Assembly: GCA_029378245.1 (NCBI GenBank)
Contig: JARKIF010000004.1
Location: 1,302,001-1,366,000 of the forward strand
From: Roridomyces roridus
Taxonomy: Eukaryota; Basidiomycota; Agaricomycetes; Agaricales; Mycenaceae
Direction: 5' to 3'
Length of the DNA stretch: 64,000 bases
Below the pieces are notes generated by a model. That model was given only the letters and a program-made list of their open reading frames with translations, did no database searches and had not been told where the DNA came from. Below, piece by piece: positions 1 to 11,684 of the stretch; position 1 is the first letter of the stretch, and each line of letters opens with the position of its first letter. The translations under genes were made by a program, and so were the position numbers.

Positions 1-556
1 TGTCGACTTGCATGGGCATGGGTGGTGTGGGCGGCGCAGGTGTGGGGGTCGCTGGCGGTGGAGTCGGAGGACGAGGAGATATCCTAATAATGCGAATCAG
101 TCTCAATGCAATGAGCGAGAATGCATGCAAGACTTACTCGCCCTCCTCCCTCTCTGTTGCTGGTGGTGGGGTACGCTGCTTGCGAGAAGAGTCGTCATGG
201 CGGCGGTCTTGCTCCCTGGGACGGTCCTTGCCTCTGTTGCGCTCTCGGTCTCGATCGCGATGCTCCCTTTCTCGTTCTCGTTCTCGGTCACGGTCCCGTT
301 CTCGGTCGCGATCCCGATAGTTATCCCTCCTGCTCTCTCCACCTCGCCGCCTCCCATTTCCACCTCCACTGCCTCCACCGCGGTTCAGGTGGACATCTCG
401 CCAGTCCCGCGGCTCCCGATCTCTGTCTCTGTCGCGCTGCTGCCGCTTGTAGCTGGCACTGCTCGAGCTGCCCTCCCCGTCGCTCAAAGGACGCTTCAAA
501 GCGCCATTGCTGTTTCCTGTATAATCTAAACTGCTTCCTGGGTGCGCGTCAGTCAT
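1..556 (-). CDS. RD/RE-rich RNA-processing-like protein, N-terminal part (runs off the left edge)
   Basis: The ATG at 556 opens a frame starting MTDAHPGSSLDYTG, then Ser-rich and Gly-rich stretches, then a long run of Arg-Asp and Arg-Glu dipeptides. Exon 1 ends at 138 at a clean GTAAGT donor. An intron (84-137) leads to a second exon at 83-1 rich in Pro and Thr that continues past the edge. Joined, the frame reads ...EREEGEISPRPPTPPP. RD/RE/RS-rich tails of this kind are typical of spliceosomal or mRNA-processing factors in the nucleus, but no RRM, helicase or zinc-finger motif is visible here, so the exact protein cannot be named. The GTG codon further upstream at 568 was not used because the ATG is close and better. 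Confidence 0.6.
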
Positions 557-712
557 ATTTAAGAACACAGTGGGTGGGGCACCGCACGAGACAACAGGAA
601 GAGTAAAGGGCGGAAGGAAGCCCTATTTGATTACCTAATCACATTTGATCTCGAAAATTCGGTCCGAGTCTGTTCTACAGTACTATACAGCAGTGTACAT
701 GCAAGAGAAATA
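557..712. promoter_or_regulatory. Intergenic: promoter of the RD-rich gene and 3' end of Hsp70-like gene A
   Basis: 156 bases between the start of the leftmost gene and the stop of the Hsp70-like gene, both on the minus strand. It must hold the promoter of the former and the 3' end of the latter. No clear TATA box or repeat was seen. Confidence 0.4.
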
Positions 713-3311
713 TTACTCGTACGCCACTGTCGCTTCCCCGTACGTGTCGACATCCTGCTCATACTCAATGGTAAGTAGGAATTCGCAGAGATAGAAATGA
801 GGAATTTGCGCACATCTTCCTTCCAACGCAAACGAGCCGTGAGTTCTGTCTCGCCAAGAGCGAGGCAGACGTCAAACTGAGAGCAGGTAAAAGACGTCGT
901 TCACATGAGGTGATGGCACGGACCGTGATCATCTTGTAGTTTTTGCTGACACTCGATATGCTCAACGGCGCAGCGTCGTAGCATTTCTCCAAATTACCAT
1001 TCACATGGCAGACCAGTTCAAATCCCGGCTGGCGAGTTTTCCCATCTATGGAGATATATTGTGAAGAGCAAACAGAGGAGATGCATTCTACGCACCAGGG
1101 AACATAATGAAAGGAGGTGGCTTTGATCGGCGGTAGACCCAGAGCGGTACCTTGAACTCGAATCCCTCGGTCCGCGCGCCCATTTCCCTCGTGTATGACC
1201 TGATAAACTCTTCGCCGACCTCTAGAGTGTCGTTCTATGTGGGAAACCGTCAATGACGAGTGGACGATCCAGCAGTCCAACGCACCTTTTCGACAATACC
1301 AGCCCAACCACCGCGGATATACCACGACCCACTCAAATTCTGCGACTTGAGGTGTTCGCGCTCGACGCACTCAGGATCATCAGGATCGTACGTCCGGCGA
1401 AGCGATAAGCCGTAATGGTAGCGGGCAATGCGCGAGCCAACGGTGGAGTCCAGATGCCACGCCAGCGCTCCGTTGGCCACGGCCTTGACAGTCGGCCCAT
1501 CGGGTCTGATGACTGAGATACCTTTACCCTTGCCCCAGTCGGCGAGTTGGCGGAATATGTAGGGGGAGCTGGCCAAGCCACCGACGAGGATGATGCGGTC
1601 AGCCAGCCAATCCCCGTTCTCGAACGCAACCTCGAGCCCCTCCATGATTTTCTCCAACGAAGGGGCAAAAAAGGATTGCATCTGTGCCCTATTGACACGC
1701 ATAAGGTCAATTGGATGAGCAGGAACAACTTGACTTGCCGTGTAAGTTTCAATCTCCCGCGAACGACTTCGTACTGTTTGACACTCTTATGTCCGTCCAC
1801 TTGAACGTAAGAGAATTCTTCGTCGGAAAACTAGCGGACTGTTGAGCGAGGGGTTCAGGGAGAGCGATGTGAATGTACCTTTTTCTTAGCAATCGTGTCA
1901 AATTGATGGACCATCCTTTGAATCGCGACTTCCGAGTCCCATTCAGAGCCCTTGAAGTGATCTGAAAGGGAAAATACTTGTGAAAAGGGGATAGATATGG
2001 AAAGACGGACTCGAACGAACCTCTGAAGAACCTCTCTGCTGCTTGAGTGACGCAAACTGCGCCAGCCAAGTAGCCTTGAGAGCAAGGGGTCAATATAGCC
2101 ATCAATCAATGCGGAATAGCCGGCCGGTATGCCTACATCGCGATGCAGAGGATTCGGACAGTCGGAGTGCGGGTTCGATGGCGTCGATCTTGTAGCCTCT
2201 GAGGTAAGGCAATTCAGCGACGGAATCCAGATGATCGGATGGCGCACGTTATGTCCACAGTTCCGCCTGTGCCTCCTCATCAGCATCGAGTCCGACGTCA
2301 AACGAATGATACTAGCCTCCACAATCGCATAGGATAAGTTGTCCGTCCAACTGCGGTGGTTGTAAGATTTGGAACGACTGGGAGGTGAACGAGTTGACGC
2401 ACGACGAGCCAATCGTTGACGTTCCCGCTCTCAGCAGCGTAAAGTATAGCAGCCTAGGAAACTGCTGGTGAATATAATCCAATAAGCATCGACGAGAACC
2501 AAACCTCTGCCTCGGTAACAAACTTGATTCGTCGACCCCCAGATTCGTCGACTAGTCCTGCTTGAATCGCAGCATCTCGCATCCTCCGCTGCTGGACGCC
2601 TTCCCATCCATTGGGCGTGGTGAGGATGCAATACATTGAAGGACTGACACTCTCCCAGAGAGCCAGACCGTCGCTATACGTAGTGACCATGTATTCCTTC
2701 ACTTGAGCGATAATGTATCTCAGATGGTCGGCAAGAATCTGATCCAAAGTGACATTGTCGGGGAGCGGGGGAAGCTTCAAGTCTTGGATGATTGGGAGAT
2801 GTGAGGGTCGCAAGTGTAGTTTCCACCACTCAGCCTTCGACCACTCATTCTCTTCCGCTTGAATGATGACGTCCTAGGCCAATCTTGAGGAAAGTCGCTG
2901 ATTGAATGTCAGAATAAGCACCTCGTCGTCCGTTTCGGCCCCAAATGCTCGAGGCTTTCCGTCTTTATCGTAGTACAGAACCGAAGGAACCTTGGCATCC
3001 GCAGTGGCCTACTCGAATGAGAAAGAATACTCTCCGGGCTCACTGGGGAGCTTACTTGCTTGGGCCATCGCAGAATCTTCAATGCCGGTCAGTATATGGA
3101 TCGAAGCCTGGTCGATTCAAATGACCTCTTCAAACTTCGGGACGCTTCCCGGCTGAAGCAGACAGAAAGAAGCGGCGGTGAAAGTGGTGCCAACGTCGAT
3201 GGAAACAATTAAATTCCTGCATCAAAAAGAGTGAGGACAGAGTGTCAAGTCAAGTCGTAAAACGTACCTAGAAGTGCCTGCGTATGGAGGCCGTCGATTA
3301 TCTGCCGCCAT
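713..3311 (-). CDS. Hsp70/HSPA12-like actin-fold ATPase, paralogue A
   Basis: Multi-exon gene starting at ATG 3311 (MAADNRRPPYAGTSR). The next exon carries the phosphate-1 loop SIDVGTTFTAASFCLLQPG. Later exons give ILRWPKQ, a middle block (2813-2454) with LPPLPDNVTLDQILADHLRY, the phosphate-2 strand LILCDCGG, and the adenosine-site motif RIILVGGLASSPY (about 1600). These are hallmarks of the fungal HSPA12-type branch of the Hsp70/actin ATPase family, which lacks a normal Hsp70 substrate domain; cellular roles are mostly unknown. The last intron (donor GTGCGC after WKED, 50 nt, acceptor TTGAG) restores a C-terminus matching paralogue B and ends at TAA 713. Without that intron the frame would run on to 631. 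The gene lies head-to-head with a coiled-coil gene. Confidence 0.82.
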
Positions 3312-3578
3312 AAAGTCAAGAAACAAGAGGGGTTCGTATCCGGTAATCAAAATGGTGATTTGTGACAAACTTGTGACCTTTCGTGCGTTCTAAACCGAGC
3401 CTATACTGCTGATACTCGGACATAAATCGAAGCCAGAGCGCGCAATTGAGAGAGGCTACGCGCCGACGCGTTATTTTCGCGCTCTCGAATTATTTCATTA
3501 TAATATTGGACAAATCTTCAACAAGAAATCAAATTGTCGAGTATTATGTAATCGCTACCTCGCTTGTTCCCCTCTTCC
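3312..3578. promoter_or_regulatory. Bidirectional promoter between Hsp70-like A and the coiled-coil gene
   Basis: 267 bases separate two divergent starts. It holds GACGCGTTA at 3465-3473, a match to the MluI cell-cycle box core ACGCGT, followed directly by TTTTCGCGC at 3474-3482, an E2F/SBF-like element. Binding by MBF-type factors is an inference from the motif only. Confidence 0.4.
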
Positions 3579-5799
3579 ATGTCTTACAGAACGAACCTTC
3601 GACATTCAGACCGAGACCGCGATCATCGCCACCATAGTTCAGACCGACGGCCCTTTTCAAATTGGAAAGATGAACGCGACCGACCAGGTCCTTTCCAAAA
3701 GGGTGGATTTCCGCCACCTCAGGGAAAGCACACTCGTTTCACCGATGACTCGGACGGAGAGTTTACCGGAGTAGCTGGAGGCACGACAAAAGCAAGCTGG
3801 GACCGCGATGACAGTCAAATTCCTGGTTCGCAAGCCGATGCCACCCATGCTCCTCGGGAAACCCACATCAATTCCACCGAGAATCTCGAAGGAGAGTCGT
3901 CCTCGCCAGCCGGTGTTAAACGAGGGCGAAGCTGGGAACGCGAAGGTTCTGATATTCGTGCTGCTGTCGAGGTTGACCGCAATGACCATCGCGACCCATC
4001 GCCGAGCCACTCGCGGAAACGAGCCAGGACTGAATTTGACCCGTGAGTGGTAAGCAGGCGAAACTCAGTCTACTTTGCTTTCCATTGAAGACCTGAAGCA
4101 GACGCGCTTCCCAAAGAACGAACCCCTGACCCGAGTACAGTACCGCTCCACACGAGGACGCAAAAGACGAGCTCATCCCGACCTCAGATGCGGACGAATT
4201 GTAAGAACTCTTATCTCGTTACCAGTCGTATTTATACATGATCCCAGGAACTCTTTCACTCCCCTTCCTTACGAGCGAGTCCTACATCTGTTGGCCCTTC
4301 TCTCCTTACTAACGAATCTGTAGAACTCAACAGTCTCCCCGTTCCACCTCGGCACCTCCGGCCCCTAGATATCACGTCAGTAGAACTTGCACGCGTATCT
4401 GCATTGGTTGTACTCATGGCCATGAAGAGTGACGACGTCGACGCTAGATCACCCGAAAGGCGACCTACTTTGTTCGACATTGGGCGCGCCAGTTTCAGTG
4501 CCGGCGTCAACGTGCTGAAGAAAATAGTTCCCGGCTTCCCGGAGAATGCCAACGCTGATGAAAAACAAGATTTTCTCGAAGCTGTGGTCCAGCAACGGGC
4601 CGAGATGAAGTATCTGCAGGAGCAGCTTGAAAAAGAGCGGGAGAAGGTCGGCTCGTTAAAGAGGAGAGCCGAAGCCGCGGAAGAACGTGTCCACCGCAGA
4701 GAACAAGCATTTCTCGCCCAATCCAGCTCTTTGGAGGAGGCCAATGAGGATATCGACCGCTTGTTTAAAGAGATGGGGGAGATGCGGGAACTTCGAGGAA
4801 GATACGAAACAAGGATACAGAGCTTGGTGGAGGAAAGGGGTAACCTGAACAAGCGGCTCAAGAGCATGCAAGACAATCGTGCAGCGCAGAGCAAAATATC
4901 GTTGGACCCTTTCAAAGACCAAGTGGATCAGGTCTCGGAAGCTGCGGTGAAGAGTGGCGTCGAGAGTCTCAACGACTCGATCGATACATTCATCATGACA
5001 TTGCTCGACGAGGCCGAGAGCGTGGCTGCCCGGCATTCGTCTTCGACCCTCCCCTCCGCTGTTCAGAACCACGAGGAGACTGATAAGCTGATCAGCGCCC
5101 TCTCTCAATACAGTCGTTCGGAAGAAAAGCGGGGATTTCTTCTCGATGCCAATCTCCACCACGGATTAGTTTCCGAGTTGGACAAACTTTTTTTCTCAGG
5201 AGACGTCTTGCCATCCGTCATGGAACGGCGACTTGCGAATGCTCTCCTCAAAGACATGTCCAAGCATGGTTCGTGACATCCTCTGTACCCTGTGGCATCG
5301 TAATGAAACAACCCCCAACCATGCAGAATCGTGGTCGGTCGTCCAACGCTGGCGAGCTCTGACAGCGACGAGCGGAGCCAACTTTCTCGGGAAAGTGATC
5401 CCGGGTTCTATCACAACCTACGCCAAATCCATCGTTATTCTCCTCGCCTGGGCATACCGCCAACCCCTGGCAACCTTTGAGCCTCTGGGTCCCACAGCAG
5501 AAAAGCGCCTGCAGGGCTTGTATGACGAAGCCGCCCGTCTGTCTCTCACCGTTCGCCGGGATATCTTATCCGTGCGCATGTCCATCGTCGCGCCCATCAA
5601 AACCGACGATGGCTATCCACCATTCGACACCAGGTCCGCCCACACTCCGTGGCCAGATATGGGCACGGAGACGGGCGACGAAGTCATTGGGCTGTACAGG
5701 TTCGGGCTAAGAAAGGAAGCCGAACGAGCAGCTCCTGCTTTCATCGTGAGACCCGAAGTAACTACGGCCGTGCTGTTACGTTTTGTTGCAAAAGAATAG
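3579..5799 (+). CDS. Coiled-coil protein with disordered N-terminus, unknown function
   Basis: About 680 residues in at least four exons. Exon 1 (3579 to about 4043) encodes a charged, disordered segment starting MSYRTNLRHSDRDRDH. After a GTGAGT intron a short Pro/Ser-rich exon follows (about 4090-4200). Exon 3 (to about 5268) carries a strong heptad region from about 4590 to 4900, rich in Glu, Lys, Arg and Leu. The last exon (5329-5799) is more hydrophobic and folded-looking (VVQRWRALTATSGANFLGKVI). The 5268/5329 junction is clear in phase (H|ESWSVVQ). The junction after the second exon is ambiguous: the strong CCCAG acceptor needs a different frame from the one that suits the exon before it. 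No known domain was recognised, and it is probably a basidiomycete-restricted protein. Confidence 0.65.
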
Positions 5800-5885
5800 G
5801 ACAAAAAGGAGGTGGTATTCAAGAATCAAGCTCTACTGTACTTCTTTATATTGGACGATTACGATTGTTAGTACTTAGCGTAGCC

Positions 5886-8679
5886 CTAGTCGTAGGCAAT
5901 GGTGGCTGGACCGTAGACATCTTCGCCCTGGATGATGTTGAGGATAGTTACAATGGCAAACAAGTTACGCACATTTTCCTTCCAGCACATGCGCGCCGTG
6001 ATTTCTGTCTCACCCAACCCAAGGCAAACTTCAAACTACGTGGGTGAAAAGTGAGGCTGAGGAATGAACTGAAAACGAGAACTCACAGCAACATCCTTGA
6101 TCCTCTTCCCTGACGGGGTCATTCGGGACTTGTGTATTGCCTGGTAGCATCTCTGCAGGTTCCCTTGAACCTTGCAGAGAACGTCAAACCCGGGAACAAG
6201 CTGTTGCTTGCCTGCCGGTCCGTGTAAGCCGAGACGTGAACCAGCTGCCAGCGGAGAGAAGTGGACCGACCAGGAAATTGCATAAACGCAGGCGGTGTCG
6301 ACCTGCGGTAGGCGTAAACGGTGCACATATAGACAGAGTTTGAATCCGCATGCATCTCAAGAATGAAACTGCTCCGGAATTCGCGTGTGGAATCGACCTT
6401 GTCGTTCTGAAGTACATGCAATGTCATGCATAAGCCATTTCAGATTGGCAACTCGAAATACTCACCTTCTTGACAATCCCAGACCAAACCATGTGAAGAT
6501 ACGGCGTCCCGTCCAAGCCCGTGATTGTGAGATGTTGCCGCTCTCTATGGTCCGCACTCTCTGCCTTGTAGGGCACCCGTATATTGATGCCATAGAAAAA
6601 CTTTGCGATCCGTGCGCCGACGCTACCATCCAGGTGCCAAGCCAGCGCCCCATTCGCCACCGCCTTGACGGTAGGGCCGTCCGGTCGGCTGACAGAGATA
6701 CCAAACTCCTTGCCCCAGGAAACGAGCTTGGAGTAGACGTAGGGCGAAGATGCCAGCCCACCCACGAGGATCACTTTCTTTGTGTTATATTAGCATAACA
6801 AGCATACGAAGGGAGAAAACCAAAACGCACATCAGCCGCCCGCCCTCCATTCTCAAACGCAATCTCCAGACCGTCGATGATCTGCTGGAGCGGTGTATCG
6901 AAGAACGACCGCATCTCCTCCCTGGAAGTGCTCATTAGAATACTCAAGCGGTAGGCCGGACACTACGCACGCAGTGAGCTTGAGCCTACCCCTCAAGATC
7001 CCCAGCTCAGGCACCGTCTTGTGGCTGCCTTCGAGGTTGACATAGCACACCGTGTCCTCTTCGGAGAACTGCACGAGTCCTGTCAGCAAAAAGAAAGAAA
7101 GAAGACACTTAATGCGCCTTCTTCTTGGCATTCCTGTCAAAATGATATACAATGCGTTGCATTCTCTCTTCATCGTCCCACTCGGTGCCACGCAAGCGAT
7201 CTGGATAACGATTAGCGCGAGCAATGGTGGAAGGCATCAGACACTTGCTCTTGATGAACTCTTTGGCGGCCGTGGTGACAAATACGGCGCCTGCGAGGTA
7301 GCCTGCATAACGAAAAAGCGATCAGCCCTCTCCTCAAGGTCCGATCGACGTGTGCATACATCGCGAGGCGGATGCCTCTTCCAACTTGAGTGTGGGTTTG
7401 ACAGAGTCGATCTTGTAGCCCCTGGGAATGAATATTCATAACGAGCATCTGAACGAGACAAGGGACGAACGTGATATCAACGGTGCCACCTGCGGAAAGA
7501 GCATGAACTGCAGTGAATCAAAGGTGCACAGATAGTTCAGTTACCTCCACAATCGCAAAGGATGAGTTGAGCGCCGTCCTATCCAATGCGATTTATTATT
7601 TGGGAAGATGAAAACAAGCGAATGGAACTCGCCACGAGCCAGTCGCCGACGCTTCCGCTGTCTGCAGCATACAGAACCGCAGCCTGAACGATGTAGGCCC
7701 TCAAATGCCGTGAAAAACGACAATGGGAGAGAACGCACCTCGGCCTCTGTGACAAACTTGACTCTCCTCCCTCCGTTCTCGTCAACGAGACCAGCTTTTA
7801 TCGCAGCTTGGCGCATCCGGTTCTGTTGAGATCCTTCCCAGCCGTTTGGCGTCGTCAGGATTACTGCACACGAAGTTTAAGACCAGTTTAAGGGGATTTA
7901 AAACACACACACCGTACATGGTCGGAAAGAGCGTATTCCAGATGTTTTCTCCAGAGCCGTAGGTCGAGGTAATATACGCCTTCACCTGGTCCTTGATATA
8001 CCTTAGGTGGTCGGCGAAGATCTGGTCCACTGTGACCCCAGGTGAGAGGGGAGGAAGTGTCAGATCGCGGATGAGGGGGAGGTGCCCGGAGCGCATAGCG
8101 AGTTTCCACCTGGTGGTATTAGTTTCAATCGTACACAGGACGAGAAGGGCTGAGAGCTGACCATTCGGTTTTTTTCCAGCCATTCTCCTCGGCCTCGATT
8201 ATAGTGTCCTGGTGCACGGATGGTCAGACCAAAGGGGCACTCGAATGAGTGGCACAGGCGCAGACCTCGTCCTCAGTCTCTGCACCGAAGGCCTTAGCCA
8301 CACCGTTCCGATCGTAGTACAATACGGAGGGTACTTTCGCGTCGGGTGTTGCCTGTTTGTCTGCGTTCAGACTCGGAGAATGCAGCTAGGAATTGAGGGT
8401 GTATTTCACCTGCTTTGGCCAACGCAGGATCTAAAACAGCGTTCATGGATCAGCGGCCTGGCAAAGTACCTCGAAAAATGCATGCCTCTTCAAACTTTGG
8501 GACATTCCCTGGTTGCAAGAGACAGAAAGAGGTGGCCGTGAAGGTGGTGCCCACGTCTATGGAAATGACCAGTTTTCTACAGTCGTGGCTCGCGTCAAAC
8601 CAGCTGAAAGCCAGAAAAATGGCAAAGGAAAGAACCTGGAAGTCCCTGCGTATGGTGCACGTCTATTATCTGTGGCCAT
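5886..8679 (-). CDS. Hsp70/HSPA12-like actin-fold ATPase, paralogue B
   Basis: Close paralogue of the gene at 713-3311. ATG 8679 opens MATDNRRAPYAGTSR, then SIDVGTTFTATSFCLLQPG (phosphate 1), ILRWPKQ, a middle block near 8070 (LPPLSPGVTVDQIFADHLRY), a phosphate-2 strand near 7550, and MILVGGLASSPYVYSK (about 6770-6730). The final exon gives GEDVYGPATIAYD and stop TAG at 5886. The intron at 8431-8485 begins with GC, not GT; only this choice puts ILRWPKQ in frame. Both paralogues share intron sites and order, so they arose by duplication. They are separated by an unrelated gene on the opposite strand. Product: a cytosolic ATPase of the HSPA12-like group, role unknown. Confidence 0.82.
8431..8485 (-). 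other. GC-AG intron in Hsp70-like paralogue B
   Basis: Read on the minus strand, the exon ends ...KFEE and the intron starts GCATGC and ends TTTTAG before ILRWPKQ. The only nearby GT donor gives phase 1 and destroys the conserved ILRWPKQ frame. Paralogue A has a GT donor at the matching place (GTCATT). Confidence 0.6.
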
Positions 8680-8982
8680 GAGTGGGTGAGGAGAATGAAA
8701 CAGGGTCAATTTTCAAGCGGCAACAAAGAGAACCCAATTAGACACGCGATTGTGACGCGTCGCGAAGTCACACTGCGCGAGAAATACGGCAAGTCTTTCA
8801 AGTGTTTATGGGATGAAAGACTTGGTGTAAAAAACGTCTACGCAGGAAGGGGATGGAGGTGGCCAGGACCACAGGAAAGTCCAAGTCATCATGATATAGT
8901 ATTAAGTGCTGGCAATGTACATAGAATGAGTAAAAGATGAGTGTACCGTCGTCGTATATGTCGTGTAGGCCCCTCCATCCAT
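8680..8982. promoter_or_regulatory. Promoter of Hsp70-like B, 3' region of the Rab gene
   Basis: 303 bases without a convincing ORF. GACGCGTCGCG at 8754-8764, about 75 bases upstream of the Hsp70-like B start, contains an ACGCGT core. No obvious heat-shock element array (nGAAnnTTCn) was seen. Confidence 0.35.
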
Positions 8983-9869
8983 CTAACAAGAACACCCACC
9001 CGAGCCCTCCTGCTCGTTCTCCTGCGCGAGATTGACATTCGTACCACCGGGCATCTGCCCAGACGACTTGCCCACTCCAGGTGTCGTTGAATCCCACAAC
9101 TCGGGTATATCCATTATCCGCTCGACGACCTCCGTGAAGGCCTCCTTCACGCCAACGGCCGTCTTGGCTGACGCCTCAACGAAGAGCGAATTCATACGTT
9201 TCGCAAAGGCCTCCGCTTCAGCGGTTGGTACTTGTCGCGAGAATTCCTAAGGAAAGGGTCAGCTTAGACAGGGCAAAGAAGAAGAACCCACGAGCGTACC
9301 TTGTCCACCTTGTTCCCCACCAAAATCTTGACGACCTTGTCGCTCACATACGTCTCCAGCTCGCTAAACCACCTCGGCAGCGCGTCGAAGGATTCTCTGT
9401 TAGAAACGTCGTATACTGCGGTAGGGTCAGCGTCCTTGAGCTGTTGCCTTGAGAGACGGACGGACCTAAAATGATCCCCTGCGCGCCCCGGTAGTACGAC
9501 GAGGTTATCGTGCGGAAACGTTCTTGTCCCGCCGTGTCCTTTATACGCACAGTCAGGAAAGAACCGCGACAGCGGGAAAGACAAACCCATATACTGAGCT
9601 TAACTTTCTTGCCCTTGACCTCCATCTTGTGCACCTAGCAGCAGCATCAGCACAAAGGGGCGAGGCGAACGACCAGGAGACTAGTCATGGAAGAGCCGTA
9701 TGCTACTCACCCGAAAGTCTACCCCAATAGTGGCGCTGCTCTCGTCTTCAGGCAGCCACTGTTCGTCAGAGAACCGGAGTAGCAGACTGCTCTTTCCCAC
9801 AGAAGAATTGCCAATAAGGAGGAGCTTGCAGTTAATAGGCGTGGGTGGTTTCGTAGCTGCGGGTGCCAT
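8983..9869 (-). CDS. Rab18-type small GTPase
   Basis: Spliced product of about 210 residues with all Ras-superfamily G boxes. G1 is [18 protein letters not shown] (exon ending near 9720). The switch I region is [12 protein letters not shown], followed by [10 protein letters not shown] and [44 protein letters not shown] leads into NKVDK and then [14 protein letters not shown]. The ELETY segment and overall pattern match Rab18 more than Ypt1/Sec4. It ends GGCSC, a double-cysteine tail suited to geranylgeranylation, so the mature protein would be membrane-attached (ER/lipid-droplet traffic is known for Rab18). At least four short introns. Stop TAG at 8983-8985. Confidence 0.85.
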
Positions 9870-10071
9870 CGTGGTCGTGAGGAGGGAAGTGGAGGAAGGT
9901 GGAGGACAAGGAATGGCTGATGGCAGTCGGCACTGTAGCCTCGCGCACCGTACTACGTCACTGATTCTCTACAGCCAAATTCGGCGACCCCTGCTGCGAC
10001 ACAAGAATGCTATACCTGCAAGAATATAGGAAAGCCCATACGCTACCACTCACGAGACGCATCCTGCTTCA
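9870..10071. promoter_or_regulatory. Promoter of the Rab gene, 3' end of the ankyrin-MYND gene
   Basis: About 200 bases between two minus-strand genes. No distinct motif was recognised. Confidence 0.3.
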
Positions 10072-11591
10072 CTACCAAGGCTGCGCAGCCAACACCTCCG
10101 AAACCTTCACAACAAGCCTGTCCTTGCTCTCCAACTCGGCCGAAAAATATGCCTTCGCGCCATTCACGCCCTGTGTCCGTACGACCTCCGAAATTCGATC
10201 GTATTCCTCCGGAGCGTCTCCTCTTCTAATTGTGCAAGCAAAATCGCGTGTCTTGTTATAAACCATCAAATCGCCTTGACTCTTAATGCGTGGGTCGCCC
10301 GTCCAAGGAACCTGCACCTTGATCACCACGGTTTTGCCGCCCTTTTTATGCAATCCCTTGGGGACGTGTGCCGCGCGTGTGCGTTTCTCCGTCCAGGACT
10401 CGGTCTGGGAAGGGTTTCCCATTCTTGTGCGGATCAAGTCTGCCGTGGGCATCGTCACAGCGCCGACCTAGTTTCCCACAGTCAGAATCGCACAAACACA
10501 AAAAGTAGGACAGTTGCCTGGTAGTAAGGCTTGAGAGTCACGGTGTTTGCGAGAGAGAAGGATTGACACGTCTTCTTGTGGGTCGGCCATTGACGTTCTG
10601 GGCTTTTGAGTAACTGGAGAGAGAAAAAACCAGCGGCAGGCCGTACTTTGACATTCGACAGAACAGTATCTGAGAATTTTACACCGGGCGCAATTCTTGA
10701 GCGAGTCGGTAGCCAGCCCACATTCATCACACCGTTTTTCTTCTCGAGGAGCTTGCTCGCCGGAGCGTTTTCGAATCCATTTTGTTACAAGAGCGGTAAC
10801 TTGCGGCCCACAGCACAGATAATGCTTCCTTGCCGTCCAGTCATCTGCATCTGGGAGGTCGAGGTCCGCGCCATATTCCATCAGGATGTCGATGGCCGGA
10901 ATCAGATTGAGTTGCATGGAGCCCATGATGCAGATCTACGAGTATATGTCTTGCAGGACAAGGACTGAGAGCGTAAAGGCTCACTCACCTCGCCATAACG
11001 ATTCTGATGATTGACATTCGCCCCATTCTCCGGCAAACACCGCGTCAAATCATCCTTGGGGTGCGGGCACGTCGTCGCATGGTGTAGCGCCGTGTTTCCT
11101 ACGATATCCCCTATGTCTGGCGGCATGCCCTTCTTGAACAGATACTCCAGCGTCTCGCGGTATCGCATACTCCCGGGAGGCCCCTGTTGGATACGCTGGG
11201 CGCCGAGGATAGCCAAGGACGCGTAACTGGTCTCGTACGCCGTCTCGGTGCCAGAGAGAGGTGGGGCAATACCACGTTCTACCGCCTGGAGTGACATTCA
11301 AGGACTTGATCGTCTTGGTATGTGAAAGATAACTTGCGTCTTTGACCCCGTCCAGGTGGCCAGTAAAGACTCGAAAACCGAATTCCGACAGAGCGCGTGC
11401 ATCTAGGTTAATGCTTTCTGCCATTGGAGAGTCGAGGAGAGTCTGAGACAAAGGCAAAGACGCATACCCGCTCTATACAATTCCCTCAGTCTTTGCCCAC
11501 CGTGAACCTTGTCTGATTTGATGTAACCAGGCTGGGCAAGTATCTCCTTCATTTGTGGGGACACAGTGAGCACGGTGACGGGCGGCTCCAT
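10072..11591 (-). CDS. Ankyrin-repeat and MYND zinc-finger protein
   Basis: Start taken at ATG 11591 (MEPPVTVLTVSPQMKEIL); an in-frame ATG at 11684 would add 31 residues. Exon 1 ends ELYRAG at a GTATGC donor. Middle exons carry ankyrin-like repeats (DIVGNTALHHATTCPHPKDD; NGANVNHQNRYGE; AIDILMEYGADLDLPDADDW). Then comes a complete MYND finger, CDECGLATDSLKNCARCK followed by YCSVECQ and, across an intron, KRQWPTHKKTC. After a GC-AG intron (10468-10517) a final exon encodes about 130 residues to TAG 10072. MYND fingers bind proline-rich partner peptides, so this is probably a protein-interaction or regulatory factor. A decayed copy of its 5' end lies at about 14.6-14.8 kb. Confidence 0.75.
10468..10517 (-). 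other. GC-AG intron in the ankyrin-MYND gene
   Basis: On the minus strand the exon ends ...LKPYYQ with CAG|GCAACT and the acceptor is ACTAG before GTCGGCGCT. Phase 0 on both sides joins the frame to the long final exon. There is no GT donor that does this. Length 50 nt, the same as neighbouring introns. Confidence 0.65.
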
Positions 11592-11684
11592 CGTTGGAAG
11601 AGAAGAGGAATGATTTGATGGCACATCAAAGCTCGAACTTTCATATTCCCTGCTGCCAGGATAGCTCAGTGCCCACTTTCTCAT

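Noticed and set aside
134..606. Long plus-strand and other-frame ORFs opposite the RD-rich gene
   Set aside because: They are shadows of the Arg-Asp/Arg-Glu repeat read on the other strand.
631..831. Apparent frameshift at the C-terminus of Hsp70-like A
   Set aside because: A 50-nt intron (GTGCGC...TTGAG) at the same place as in paralogue B restores the expected ending; no frameshift is needed.
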